A stretch of DNA of 9,424 bases, taken from assembly GCA_009702945.1 (NCBI GenBank), contig WLGZ01000029.1, forward strand, positions 1 through 9,424, written 5' to 3'. Within the stretch, counting starts at the first letter, position 1, and every line of letters starts with the position of its first letter. Made by a program: the position numbers and the translations under genes. The notes beneath the pieces are model-generated. The model did no database searches. It saw nothing but the letters and a program-made list of their open reading frames with translations, and had not been told where the DNA came from. Shown piece by piece: positions 1 through 6,802 of the stretch. Source of the stretch: Actinomycetota bacterium. Lineage in GTDB: Bacteria > Actinomycetota > Actinomycetes > S36-B12 > UBA5976.

Positions 1-1
1 A

Positions 2-124
2 AAGGATCGTGGCATCGGTGGACCAATCTTGAGCGCTTCAAGCTACTTCATGAAGAGCCCACCAGTTCAGTACGACGACACCAAGTGCCGTCAAGAAGTT
101 GAAGACTTCATTGCTGGTAAGTAA
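2..124 (+). CDS. ino1: Inositol-3-phosphate synthase, C-terminal end (partial)
   Basis: Only the last 40 codons are inside the window; the gene begins upstream. Reading frame 2 gives a tail beginning KDRGIGGPILSASSYFMKSP and ending DFIAGK before the TAA at 122-124. The 'DRGIGGP(x)3(A/S)S(x)3MKSPP' block is, from memory, the typical C-terminus of actinobacterial myo-inositol-1(3)-phosphate synthase, which isomerises glucose-6-phosphate to inositol-3-phosphate using NAD+. That product feeds phosphatidylinositol and, in many actinobacteria, mycothiol synthesis. Context supports the call: in Streptomyces ino1 also sits beside an MFS gene and pcnA. The gene ends just ahead of a strong terminator, so it is not cotranscribed with the MFS gene. 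The identification rests on a short tail, so a full-length alignment is needed to be certain. Confidence 0.8.
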   Translation, partial: KDRGIGGPILSASSYFMKSPPVQYDDTKCRQEVEDFIAGK

Positions 125-205
125 CTGCTGGTAAGTAATTACCAATAACTAAATTGCAATAACCGTTTCGCTACGGGTGTGAATAACACAAAAGCGGCCT
201 CCTTA

Positions 206-240
206 ACTAAGGGCTCCTGGTTCAACTAGGGGCCCTTAGT
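206..240 (+). terminator. Rho-independent-type terminator after ino1
   Basis: The left arm 206-217 (ACTAAGGGCTCC) pairs with the right arm 229-240 (GGGGCCCTTAGT), giving 12 bp with one G-T wobble. Three further pairs (T218-A228, G219-T227 wobble, G220-C226) leave a 5-nt loop, TTCAA. The tract after it (GTTTGTAATTT, 241-251) is T-rich but not a pure T run. It lies about 80 bp after the ino1 stop and before the MFS promoter, so it most likely ends the ino1 transcript. Confidence 0.8.
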
Positions 241-269
241 GTTTGTAATTTGATGTTTACCTGCGAGTA

Positions 270-299
270 ACGACAATTCACCGAATCTAGAGGTAACGT
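270..299 (+). promoter_or_regulatory. Putative leaderless promoter of the MFS gene
   Basis: A TAnnnT-type -10 box, TAACGT, occupies 294-299 and ends 7 nt before the GTG start at 307. ACGACA at 270-275 could be the -35 element with an 18-nt spacer. This spacing would put the transcript start at or very near the GTG, the leaderless arrangement common in actinobacteria. The only Shine-Dalgarno-like string (AGAGG, 289-293) is 13 nt from the start, which is longer than usual. This is a pattern match only. Confidence 0.4.
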
Positions 300-306
300 G
301 TTTTAA

Positions 307-1635
307 GTGAATCGACCAAGTGTTAAATCGTTCTCAGTTTTGCGGCATGCAAATGCGCGTGAGTTACTTGGTGTTCGGATTTTTGGCCAGGCTGGTGATG
401 GTCTGTTGCAAACTGCATTAGCCACCTTTGTCTTGTTTTCGCCGCAACGTGAATCAGATCCACGAAAGATTGCGTTGGCATTTGGAATTCTGTTGTTGCC
501 ATACTCAGTGATTGGTCCGTTTGTCGGAGTCTTCATTGATCGCTGGTCTCGCCGCACTATTTTGATTCGAGCTAACTGGCTACGAATAGTCACGATGGTT
601 GCGATCGCAATTGTGATCACCGGTCATGCTGCCAATACTCTGTTAGCAGTTTTGGTGCTTGTCAGTTTGGGTCTGAACCGATTCGTTCAAGCGGCGCTAT
701 CGGCGTCTCTGCCCCATGTCGTTGACGGGGACGATTTAGTTCCGGCTAATGCACTTTTTCCAACATTGGGAACTACCGCAGCATCACTAGCTGCTGCACT
801 GGGTATTGCGACTCAAAACATTTTGGCGAACTCAGATTCAGTAAATGCTGGGTTAGTAATTCTGGGATCGGTATTTGCAGGCATAGCTTCCTTGATTGCA
901 CTTCGCATCACACCAAAAGATGTACTCGGTCCCCATCTTGTTGAATCTGCAATGCGCGATGAATTCCGAAATGCACTTTCTGGTCTAGCCGCAGGATTTA
1001 GGTACATGCTGCGTTCAGGAAGAACGCTGAGCAGCATGGTTGCTGTTTCATTTCAAAGATGGGCATTCGGAGCCTTAACAGTTCATGCGTTGTTACTTTC
1101 TAGAAACTCGTGGAGTGTTAACAACACAGCTGATGAAGCCGTGCTGTACTTCGGATTGTGCGCAGGTGCTGCTGCGCTTGGCGCATTCACGGCTGCGATC
1201 TTGAGCACCTTCCTACTTAGCGACCGTAGTGAAAAATCCACAACAGCCGTTGCACCGCATCGCCAAGTTCATTTGATTGCTGCCATGGCAATTGCAACTG
1301 CAGTTAGCGTTGTGGTGACCTTTGTTGGATATCAATCAGGGACTTTAGTTGCGGTTTGTGCCACAGCTGCATCACTTGGTTTTGCTGGACAACTGCTAAA
1401 GATCAATGCCGACACTACGATTCAGCGAACTATAGACGATGCTCATCGCGGTCGAGTTTTTTCAATTTTCGACATGATGATCAACGTAGCTTTGGTTTTG
1501 GGAATTACAACTTACGCGCTAATCGCTGGAATTAGAGATGACGTTAACGTCGGCACTGCGTACTCCGTTGTGTTACTAAGTTGCAGCACTGGTTTATCAA
1601 TTTTCCTGCTTCGCAAGTACCGCGCCAACAATTAG
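307..1635 (+). CDS. Major facilitator superfamily exporter (MFS_3/EntS-like)
   Basis: This 442-residue integral membrane protein is of the usual MFS length, with about 12 hydrophobic segments in two halves and a polar central loop around residues 200-245. The MFS motif A (G-x3-D-R-x2-R-R) is clear at residues 74-83, between TM2 and TM3. DLVPANAL (143-150) and RGRVFS (381-386) match the conserved loops of the MFS_3/enterobactin-exporter-like subgroup, whose members usually export siderophores or drugs by proton antiport. The substrate cannot be read from the sequence. The GTG at 307 is chosen because the in-frame GTG at 298 is followed at once by TAA, and because a -10 box precedes 307 at leaderless spacing. 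In Streptomyces an MFS gene occupies the same slot between ino1 and pcnA. Its TAG stop overlaps the convergent pcnA stop codon. Confidence 0.85.
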   Translation: MNRPSVKSFSVLRHANARELLGVRIFGQAGDGLLQTALATFVLFSPQRESDPRKIALAFGILLLPYSVIGPFVGVFIDRWSRRTILIRANWLRIVTMVAIAIVITGHAANTLLAVLVLVSLGLNRFVQAALSASLPHVVDGDDLVPANALFPTLGTTAASLAAALGIATQNILANSDSVNAGLVILGSVFAGIASLIALRITPKDVLGPHLVESAMRDEFRNALSGLAAGFRYMLRSGRTLSSMVAVSFQRWAFGALTVHALLLSRNSWSVNNTADEAVLYFGLCAGAAALGAFTAAILSTFLLSDRSEKSTTAVAPHRQVHLIAAMAIATAVSVVVTFVGYQSGTLVAVCATAASLGFAGQLLKINADTTIQRTIDDAHRGRVFSIFDMMINVALVLGITTYALIAGIRDDVNVGTAYSVVLLSCSTGLSIFLLRKYRANN

Positions 1636-3080
1636 TCGTTTTTAGACTGCGCGTTCCACCAAGTAGTAAGTCGCTCAATAGCTTGCTCGCGAGTTAATGG
1701 ACCTTCATCCAAGCGAACATTTAACAAGTGATTGTAAGCCTTTCCGATCATCGGTCCGGACGGCACATTCAAAATTTCCATAATGTCATTGCCGTCTAGA
1801 TCGGGTCGGATCGAATTCAATTCTTCTTGCTGCGCCAAAGTTGCAATTCGCTCTTCCAGATCGTCATAAGTTGCTGAAAGTATTGCAGCGCGTCGTGGAT
1901 TTCTCGTAGTGCAATCAGCTCGAGTTAACTTATGCAGGCGCGATAACTCATCACCAGCATCCCTTACATAACGTCTAACTGCTGAATCTGTCCATTGCCC
2001 TTGGCCATAACCGTGAAACCGCAAATGCAGTTCCGTAAGTTTGCATACTGAATCAATTACGTCGCCTGGGTAACGCATTGCAGTCAATCGTTTCCGGGCA
2101 ATTTTTGCGCCAACTACTTCATGGTGATGAAAACTAACACCACCACCTGATTCAAAGCGACGCGTTTTTGGCTTGCCAATATCGTGCAGCAATGCAGCCA
2201 AGCGCAGAACTAGGTCTGGTTCGCAGTTTGGTTCATGCGATGTTTCCAAATCAATTGCCTGTTGCAGAACTATCAGGCTGTGTTCGTAAACGTCTTTGTG
2301 TTTGTGGTGCTCATCGATTTCAAGTTGCAACGCAGGTAACTCAGGAATCACATGTTCTGCAAGTTTTGTGCCTTCAAGAATTTCAAGACCAAGTGTGGGC
2401 TGAGCTCCCATAATTAACTTGCTAAATTCGTCTCGCACTCTTTCCGCGGAAACAATCTTTATCCGATCTGACATTTCAGTTGCTGCTAAAAGAACGTCAA
2501 CGACCGGAGTGAAACCTAATTGACTTGCAAAGCGAGCAGCTCGCATCATGCGCAACGGGTCATCGGAAAAAGAAAGTTCTGGTTCGCGAGGCGTGCGAAT
2601 AACTCGTTTACTTAAATCATCAACGCCACCAAAAGGATCAACGAAAGTTAATTCGGGCAATCTGACTGCCATTGCATTGATTGTGAAGTCACGGCGAATC
2701 AAGTCGTCGTCTAACGAAGTTCCAAAAGTTACTTCAGGTTTACGACTTTCATCGTTATAGATTTCTGATCGGTAAGTTGTAATCTCTACCTGGAAATCTT
2801 TCCGGCGGGCACCGACAGTGCCAAACGCAATTCCAATATCCCAAACCGTGTCAGCCCATGTTGTAACTAAATTAAGGATTTGTTCCGGCTGTGCGTTCGT
2901 TGTGAAATCTAGATCAGTTATTTCACGATTCAGTATCAAGTCCCGTACCGGACCACCGACAATTGCAAACTCAAATCCTGCAGCTTTAAACAATTGGGCA
3001 AGTTCCATCACATCAGGCATCTGGCTCAGAGCAGCAGTGACTGCTCCGGTTGCAATTGCTTGTGGCGATGAGTTGTTCAT
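1632..3080 (-). CDS. pcnA: CCA tRNA nucleotidyltransferase (class II, HD domain)
   Basis: This cytoplasmic enzyme of 482 residues adds or repairs the 3'-terminal CCA of tRNAs using CTP and ATP. The class II nucleotidyltransferase signature GGPVRD is at residues 42-47, with the metal-binding DLD at 56-58. RRDFTINAMA (129-138) and DDPLRMMRAARF (173-184) follow, then the neck/body region. An HD domain has H299-D300 in LLHDIGKPK, and the C-terminal GPMIGKAYNHLL...EGPLTREQA block is typical of the actinobacterial form. CCA-adding enzymes and poly(A) polymerases of this class are hard to tell apart by motif; the actinobacterial context favours CCA addition. The frame stays open to an ATG at 3176, but the ATG at 3080 is preferred because AGGTGA lies 4 nt upstream of it and a promoter-like element lies between. 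The longer form would overlap the divergent gene and adds a non-family N-terminus. Confidence 0.93.
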   Translation of the reverse strand: MNNSSPQAIATGAVTAALSQMPDVMELAQLFKAAGFEFAIVGGPVRDLILNREITDLDFTTNAQPEQILNLVTTWADTVWDIGIAFGTVGARRKDFQVEITTYRSEIYNDESRKPEVTFGTSLDDDLIRRDFTINAMAVRLPELTFVDPFGGVDDLSKRVIRTPREPELSFSDDPLRMMRAARFASQLGFTPVVDVLLAATEMSDRIKIVSAERVRDEFSKLIMGAQPTLGLEILEGTKLAEHVIPELPALQLEIDEHHKHKDVYEHSLIVLQQAIDLETSHEPNCEPDLVLRLAALLHDIGKPKTRRFESGGGVSFHHHEVVGAKIARKRLTAMRYPGDVIDSVCKLTELHLRFHGYGQGQWTDSAVRRYVRDAGDELSRLHKLTRADCTTRNPRRAAILSATYDDLEERIATLAQQEELNSIRPDLDGNDIMEILNVPSGPMIGKAYNHLLNVRLDEGPLTREQAIERLTTWWNAQSKND

Positions 3081-3090
3081 AACTTCACCT

Positions 3091-3118
3091 AGCCTAGATG
3101 TAATTACGAAAAGTCCAA
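3091..3118 (-). promoter_or_regulatory. Putative pcnA promoter (minus strand)
   Basis: Reading leftwards, TTGGAC (3118-3113) and TAGGCT (3096-3091) form a plausible -35/-10 pair with a 16-nt spacer. The predicted transcript start falls only a few nucleotides before the ATG at 3080, so the leader would be very short. A Shine-Dalgarno-like AGGTGA (3090-3085) lies between the -10 box and the start. The region is shared with the divergent DUF6049 promoter. Confidence 0.4.
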
Positions 3119-3128
3119 TATTTGTAGG

Positions 3129-3134
3129 TATTCT
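3129..3134 (+). promoter_or_regulatory. Putative leaderless -10 box of the DUF6049-murJ cluster
   Basis: TATTCT at 3129-3134 matches the -10 consensus at 5 of 6 positions (TATAAT versus TATTCT differs at two if strict). It ends exactly 6 nt before the GTG at 3141. No good -35 element is seen 16-18 nt further upstream. The spacing favours GTG 3141 over the adjacent GTG 3138 as the start of a leaderless message. It lies back to back with the pcnA promoter. Confidence 0.4.
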
Positions 3135-3140
3135 TAGGTG

Positions 3141-5141
3141 GTGAGCCCTCAACGAGTATTCGAATCTGCGCCACAATTGAGGCCAATTCGACTTGGATCC
3201 TCCCGCGTCACATCAGTTTTCGCAATAGTCGGTCTTGGAATTGGGCTTCTGAGTATTCCCGTTGCATCTTCACATGCAGCCGAGGGAGATTCGGTCAACA
3301 TAACTGGATTGAATATTTCAGCGGTTGCTGATTCTGGTGGAACTTTAAGTAACAACCACGTTGTTTCTTTGCAGGGAACTTTCACGAATACCTCGAGCCA
3401 AACGATTTCCAAACTCGAACTCAACTTAGTTTCTAGCCCATCGATTAAATCTCGCGGTGAATTAGCTGAGCTTCTTGCGGATCCAACCAGCGCAACTGAG
3501 TTAATTCCTTCTGACACTTCGGCAATCTTGCGAAACATTGCGCCTGGAGTTAGCAAGAATTGGCAAATCACATTTCGTGGCGAACAAGTATTGGGTGACA
3601 ATGCTTCCGGGGTTTATGGCTTTGGAGTTAAGCCAGACCTACCCACGGCAAGTAAAGCGACTGTAATTACTACGCCCTGGTTTTTCAATTCGGATATTAA
3701 GCCGACAAATGTCTCTTTAGTAATTCCATTAACAACTTTGAATACCCACTTGGCAAACGATGAGATCACAGATCAGAAGAAGGATTTAGCTGAAGCCAAG
3801 AGACTGACCAACTTAATCATCAATCAAGATCCGACCAAAGTTTCTTGGCTACAAGACTCAGCTTTGCTTCCCTGGTTGGATCAACTTGAAAAAGTTGCAG
3901 ACTCCAATGTTCCTGAAAAACTTCGAGCTGCGCTTTCTGGGTTAGCTCCAACAACTGCAATGTTGCCCTATGGCCACGCTGACTTAACGGCATTAGTTCG
4001 GGCAGATCAACAGGATGGCTTAACTGATGCAATTAACCAAACCCGTTTGGCATCTGGGGATCGACAAATTTTTTATACGCCAACTCAAGGAATTGCAGAT
4101 CGAGAAACGGTTTCGCTGCTAACTCAACAAGGTGTTCGCTCCATAGTTTCAAATGACTTTCTTCGCGGCAACGAACGCGAAACTACTTCAGCAGTAGTTA
4201 CTTCGGCATCTAACCCGGTCTTAGTTCATGATTTAGGTACTTCGAGTTGTTTACCTAGTGCAGATAAAGATGATGCCAGCTTCTTCGCCGCTATTACCTG
4301 CATCAAAAGTGAAATTGGCATGATGACTGCAGAGTCACCACAAAACTCTCGCACCGTAATTGTGTTGGCGCCAACTAAGTGGAAAATATCGAACGAGCGA
4401 CTTTCTGCATTGCTCTCAGTGCTAAGTGATCACAACTGGATGCAGTTAACGACGCTAGATCTAGTTGCTGCAACTGCGCCCACTGAAAACTACGTTGCAA
4501 CTCAATCAGCAGATCCCGCGGACTTTAGTCGGGCCTTAGTTCGCCAAGCCCAAAACTTAAAAGTCAATACCGAGAGTGTGTCTGCACTTTACGACGATCA
4601 AGAGTTGGCAGCCGGATTTACAGCTGCGCGGATATTGGGATACTCAGAGCTCTGGCCGAGTAACGCGCGCGCCACTGAATACCTAACTGACAACATTTCA
4701 CTGCTTAATGAATATTTGAATGCAGTCAGCATTCAGGCATCCGGCAGAATTACCACACCTGAAGAAAACTCAGAAATACCAATCACGATCGTCAATGAGA
4801 GTGACAGTGCGGTATCGGTAAGTATCGACTTAACCAGCACTGCTACGTCGCGGTTTTCTGCCCAACCAACTGGCGTTATCCAAGTAGATAGTGGTCAACG
4901 CATCACTGTTCCAGTTGCAATCACTTTGGTGGGCGCTGGCGTTGTTGACGTGCAGGCTCAGTTGATTGCACCTAACGGGGAGCGATTTGGTGAAGTAGAA
5001 AATATCCAAATCTCTTCAGCCGCATACAGTCAGTTCGCCCGTACTCTGGTGTGGGGAGCCTTTGGATTATTGGTTCTGTTGGCTCTGAGCAATTTTGTGA
5101 AGCGAAGAAAAGATAAGCGTTCAATAGAAACAGCACGCTAG
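3141..5141 (+). CDS. Secreted, membrane-anchored DUF6049 family protein
   Basis: This 666-residue protein corresponds in position to M. tuberculosis Rv3909, next to murJ; its function is not known. It starts with a basic segment and a hydrophobic stretch (about residues 24-42) followed by SSHAA, a likely signal peptidase site. It ends with one membrane segment (about 635-653) and a basic KRRKDKR tail, so the bulk should face outside. Family-like features are an N-terminal beta-rich domain (SRGELAELL near residue 110, APGVSKNWQITF, SGVYGFGV), then an alpha/beta region with LPYGHADLTALV, and a C-terminal beta-sandwich-like part before the anchor. I see only two cysteines (C370 and C387), which could form a disulfide. 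Two GTG codons lie in tandem at 3138 and 3141; promoter spacing favours the second. It precedes murJ by 27 bp, so the two are probably cotranscribed, suggesting a cell-envelope role. Confidence 0.82.
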   Translation: MSPQRVFESAPQLRPIRLGSSRVTSVFAIVGLGIGLLSIPVASSHAAEGDSVNITGLNISAVADSGGTLSNNHVVSLQGTFTNTSSQTISKLELNLVSSPSIKSRGELAELLADPTSATELIPSDTSAILRNIAPGVSKNWQITFRGEQVLGDNASGVYGFGVKPDLPTASKATVITTPWFFNSDIKPTNVSLVIPLTTLNTHLANDEITDQKKDLAEAKRLTNLIINQDPTKVSWLQDSALLPWLDQLEKVADSNVPEKLRAALSGLAPTTAMLPYGHADLTALVRADQQDGLTDAINQTRLASGDRQIFYTPTQGIADRETVSLLTQQGVRSIVSNDFLRGNERETTSAVVTSASNPVLVHDLGTSSCLPSADKDDASFFAAITCIKSEIGMMTAESPQNSRTVIVLAPTKWKISNERLSALLSVLSDHNWMQLTTLDLVAATAPTENYVATQSADPADFSRALVRQAQNLKVNTESVSALYDDQELAAGFTAARILGYSELWPSNARATEYLTDNISLLNEYLNAVSIQASGRITTPEENSEIPITIVNESDSAVSVSIDLTSTATSRFSAQPTGVIQVDSGQRITVPVAITLVGAGVVDVQAQLIAPNGERFGEVENIQISSAAYSQFARTLVWGAFGLLVLLALSNFVKRRKDKRSIETAR

Positions 5142-5168
5142 TTCACGAACAGGTGGTTTGAGAAGACA

Positions 5169-6785
5169 GTGTCATCATTTATCGGGCAAACCTCTGGGAT
5201 GGCTGCTGGCACGCTAGCTAGCCGGATCACTGGGGTTTTCCGAGACATTGCCTTGGTTGCTGCAATCGGTACTGGAGTTTTCTCTGATACGTATTCGGTC
5301 GCAAACAGCATTCCAAACATTATTTATATTCTGATTGCTGGTGGCGCAATCAACGCCGTGTTTATTCCAGCACTGGTTCGTCACATGGAAGATGATGACG
5401 ACCAAGGTAAGCAATTTACTGATCAATTGTTAACGCTTGTTGGGTTAGTACTTCTTGGAATAGTTGTTCTTACGGTTTTGATCGCTGGCTTGATTGTGCA
5501 TTTGTATGCAACCAGACTTTGGACGCCAGAAGAATTTGATGTTGCAACCATGTTTGCTCGTTGGTGTCTGCCACAGATTTTCTTTTATGGAATTTATACG
5601 TTAGCTTCGCAGATCTTGAATTCACGTAATTCTTTTTCACTTCCAATGTATGCACCTATCGTGAACAACATAATTGTGATTGCTACTGCAGCAATCTTTG
5701 TTTCGTTAATGACAGCTGTACCGACCGCCAGCTCAGTAACGTCTTCGCAATTGAATTTGCTTGGGTTTGGAACAACCTTGGGCGTTATGGCGCAAGCCCT
5801 AATTTTAATTCCCGCACTTAGTAAAGCTGGGTATCGCTTTCGACCAAACTTTAATTTCAAAGGTGTTGGCAATGGCAAAGTTGGAAATCTTGCCAAGTGG
5901 ACAATTGGTTTTGTCTTAGTAAATCAAATAACTTTCTTGATGGTTTCAAATCTAACTACTCTGGCAAATGCGTTGGTCTCTGGAGATCCTGGCACTGTTG
6001 CAGTTGGATTTACTTCGTATCAAAAAGGGCAACTCATGATGATGTTGCCACACTCAATCATTACGGTTTCAGTTATCACAGCTTTGCTACCGCGATTAAG
6101 TAGACAAGCACACGATAAAGATTTGTCAGCGTTTGGTGGCGAGTTATCGGCGTCGTTGCGCTTAGTAACTGCGCTGATAATTCCAAGTGCCGTTTTTTTG
6201 CTAGCAACTGGTCCATGGATCGGTTCGCTGCTTTATGGTTACGGAGCTTCGTCAGCCGCGCAAGGTGCTGCGTTAGGTGCGGTTGCTTCGATGTTCGCCT
6301 TAGGCCTGCCCGCATTCTCGCTGTTCTATGTTTTGCTGCGCAGTTATTACGCTCAGGAAAATACCAAGACTCCATTCATGATCAATCTTGGGTTTAACGC
6401 ACTCCATATACTTATCGGGCTTGCGCTATTTAGCCTTTTGCCAGAAGGGTTGCAGGTCGCTGGTTTAGCTCTGGGTTACTCCATTGCCTATGCGATCACC
6501 TGTGGTCTTACTTGGCTCCGGGTTGGCAAACGAGTACCTGAGATACGAGGAAATGGGCACTTAAGACTGATGGTGCGAGTGGTTGCTGCCAGCTTTGTGT
6601 CTGCTCTTGTTGCATACGTACTCGTTCGGCTCACGATTACTAATCAGACAGATCTATCTGCGCTTCGCCTTGGTTTAGCGATTGGAATTTTCGCCGCAAC
6701 ATTTTCGGTGATCTATCTTGGGTTGGCAAAAGTGCTTCGCATATCGGAAGTCTCGGCAGTCCTGGCGTTAGTGCGACGCAAATAA
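5169..6785 (+). CDS. murJ: Lipid II flippase MurJ (MviN)
   Basis: This 538-residue polytopic membrane protein has about 14 hydrophobic segments, the size of the core MurJ family. MurJ flips undecaprenyl-linked lipid II to the outer leaflet for peptidoglycan synthesis. The N-terminal signature TLASRITGVFRD (residues 15-26), SDTYSVANSIPN (39-50) and AGGAINAVFIPALVR (57-71) is diagnostic, and ALLPRLS marks the end of the second conserved block. R19, R25 and D40 align by eye with E. coli MurJ R18, R24 and D39; residues matching E. coli R52/R53 are Y53/I54. The start GTG at 5169 has AGGTGG 12 nt upstream and GAGAAG closer; the in-frame GTG at 5154 runs into TGA. Unlike Rv3910 of M. tuberculosis there is no C-terminal pseudokinase extension: that part is the next gene, 17 bp downstream. 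Confidence 0.92.
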   Translation: MSSFIGQTSGMAAGTLASRITGVFRDIALVAAIGTGVFSDTYSVANSIPNIIYILIAGGAINAVFIPALVRHMEDDDDQGKQFTDQLLTLVGLVLLGIVVLTVLIAGLIVHLYATRLWTPEEFDVATMFARWCLPQIFFYGIYTLASQILNSRNSFSLPMYAPIVNNIIVIATAAIFVSLMTAVPTASSVTSSQLNLLGFGTTLGVMAQALILIPALSKAGYRFRPNFNFKGVGNGKVGNLAKWTIGFVLVNQITFLMVSNLTTLANALVSGDPGTVAVGFTSYQKGQLMMMLPHSIITVSVITALLPRLSRQAHDKDLSAFGGELSASLRLVTALIIPSAVFLLATGPWIGSLLYGYGASSAAQGAALGAVASMFALGLPAFSLFYVLLRSYYAQENTKTPFMINLGFNALHILIGLALFSLLPEGLQVAGLALGYSIAYAITCGLTWLRVGKRVPEIRGNGHLRLMVRVVAASFVSALVAYVLVRLTITNQTDLSALRLGLAIGIFAATFSVIYLGLAKVLRISEVSAVLALVRRK

Positions 6786-6790
6786 GCAAC

Positions 6791-6796
6791 TAAACT
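6791..6796 (+). promoter_or_regulatory. Possible internal leaderless -10 box before the pseudokinase gene
   Basis: TAAACT at 6791-6796, in the short murJ-pseudokinase gap, ends exactly 6 nt before the ATG at 6803. No Shine-Dalgarno sequence is visible upstream of that ATG, and no convincing -35 box is seen. It could give a leaderless transcript independent of murJ; otherwise the gene is read from the upstream promoter with a weak initiation region. Confidence 0.35.
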
Positions 6797-6802
6797 GCAA
6801 GT

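Noticed and set aside
1621..1653. Possible hairpin at the MFS/pcnA junction (CGCGC with GCGCG, AGTC with GACT)
   Set aside because: The two short stems are separated by an 8-nt bulge on one side, with no flanking T-tract; too weak to call a bidirectional terminator.
3081..3176. Longer pcnA reading frame starting at ATG 3176
   Set aside because: It would overlap the divergent DUF6049 start, carries no Shine-Dalgarno, and adds 32 residues outside the family; ATG 3080 has AGGTGA just upstream.
5594..5896. Antisense open frame of about 100 codons inside murJ (and similar ones inside the MFS, DUF6049 and trxB genes)
   Set aside because: They lie entirely within well-supported genes, lack ribosome binding sites or recognisable domains, and look like shadows of the coding strand.
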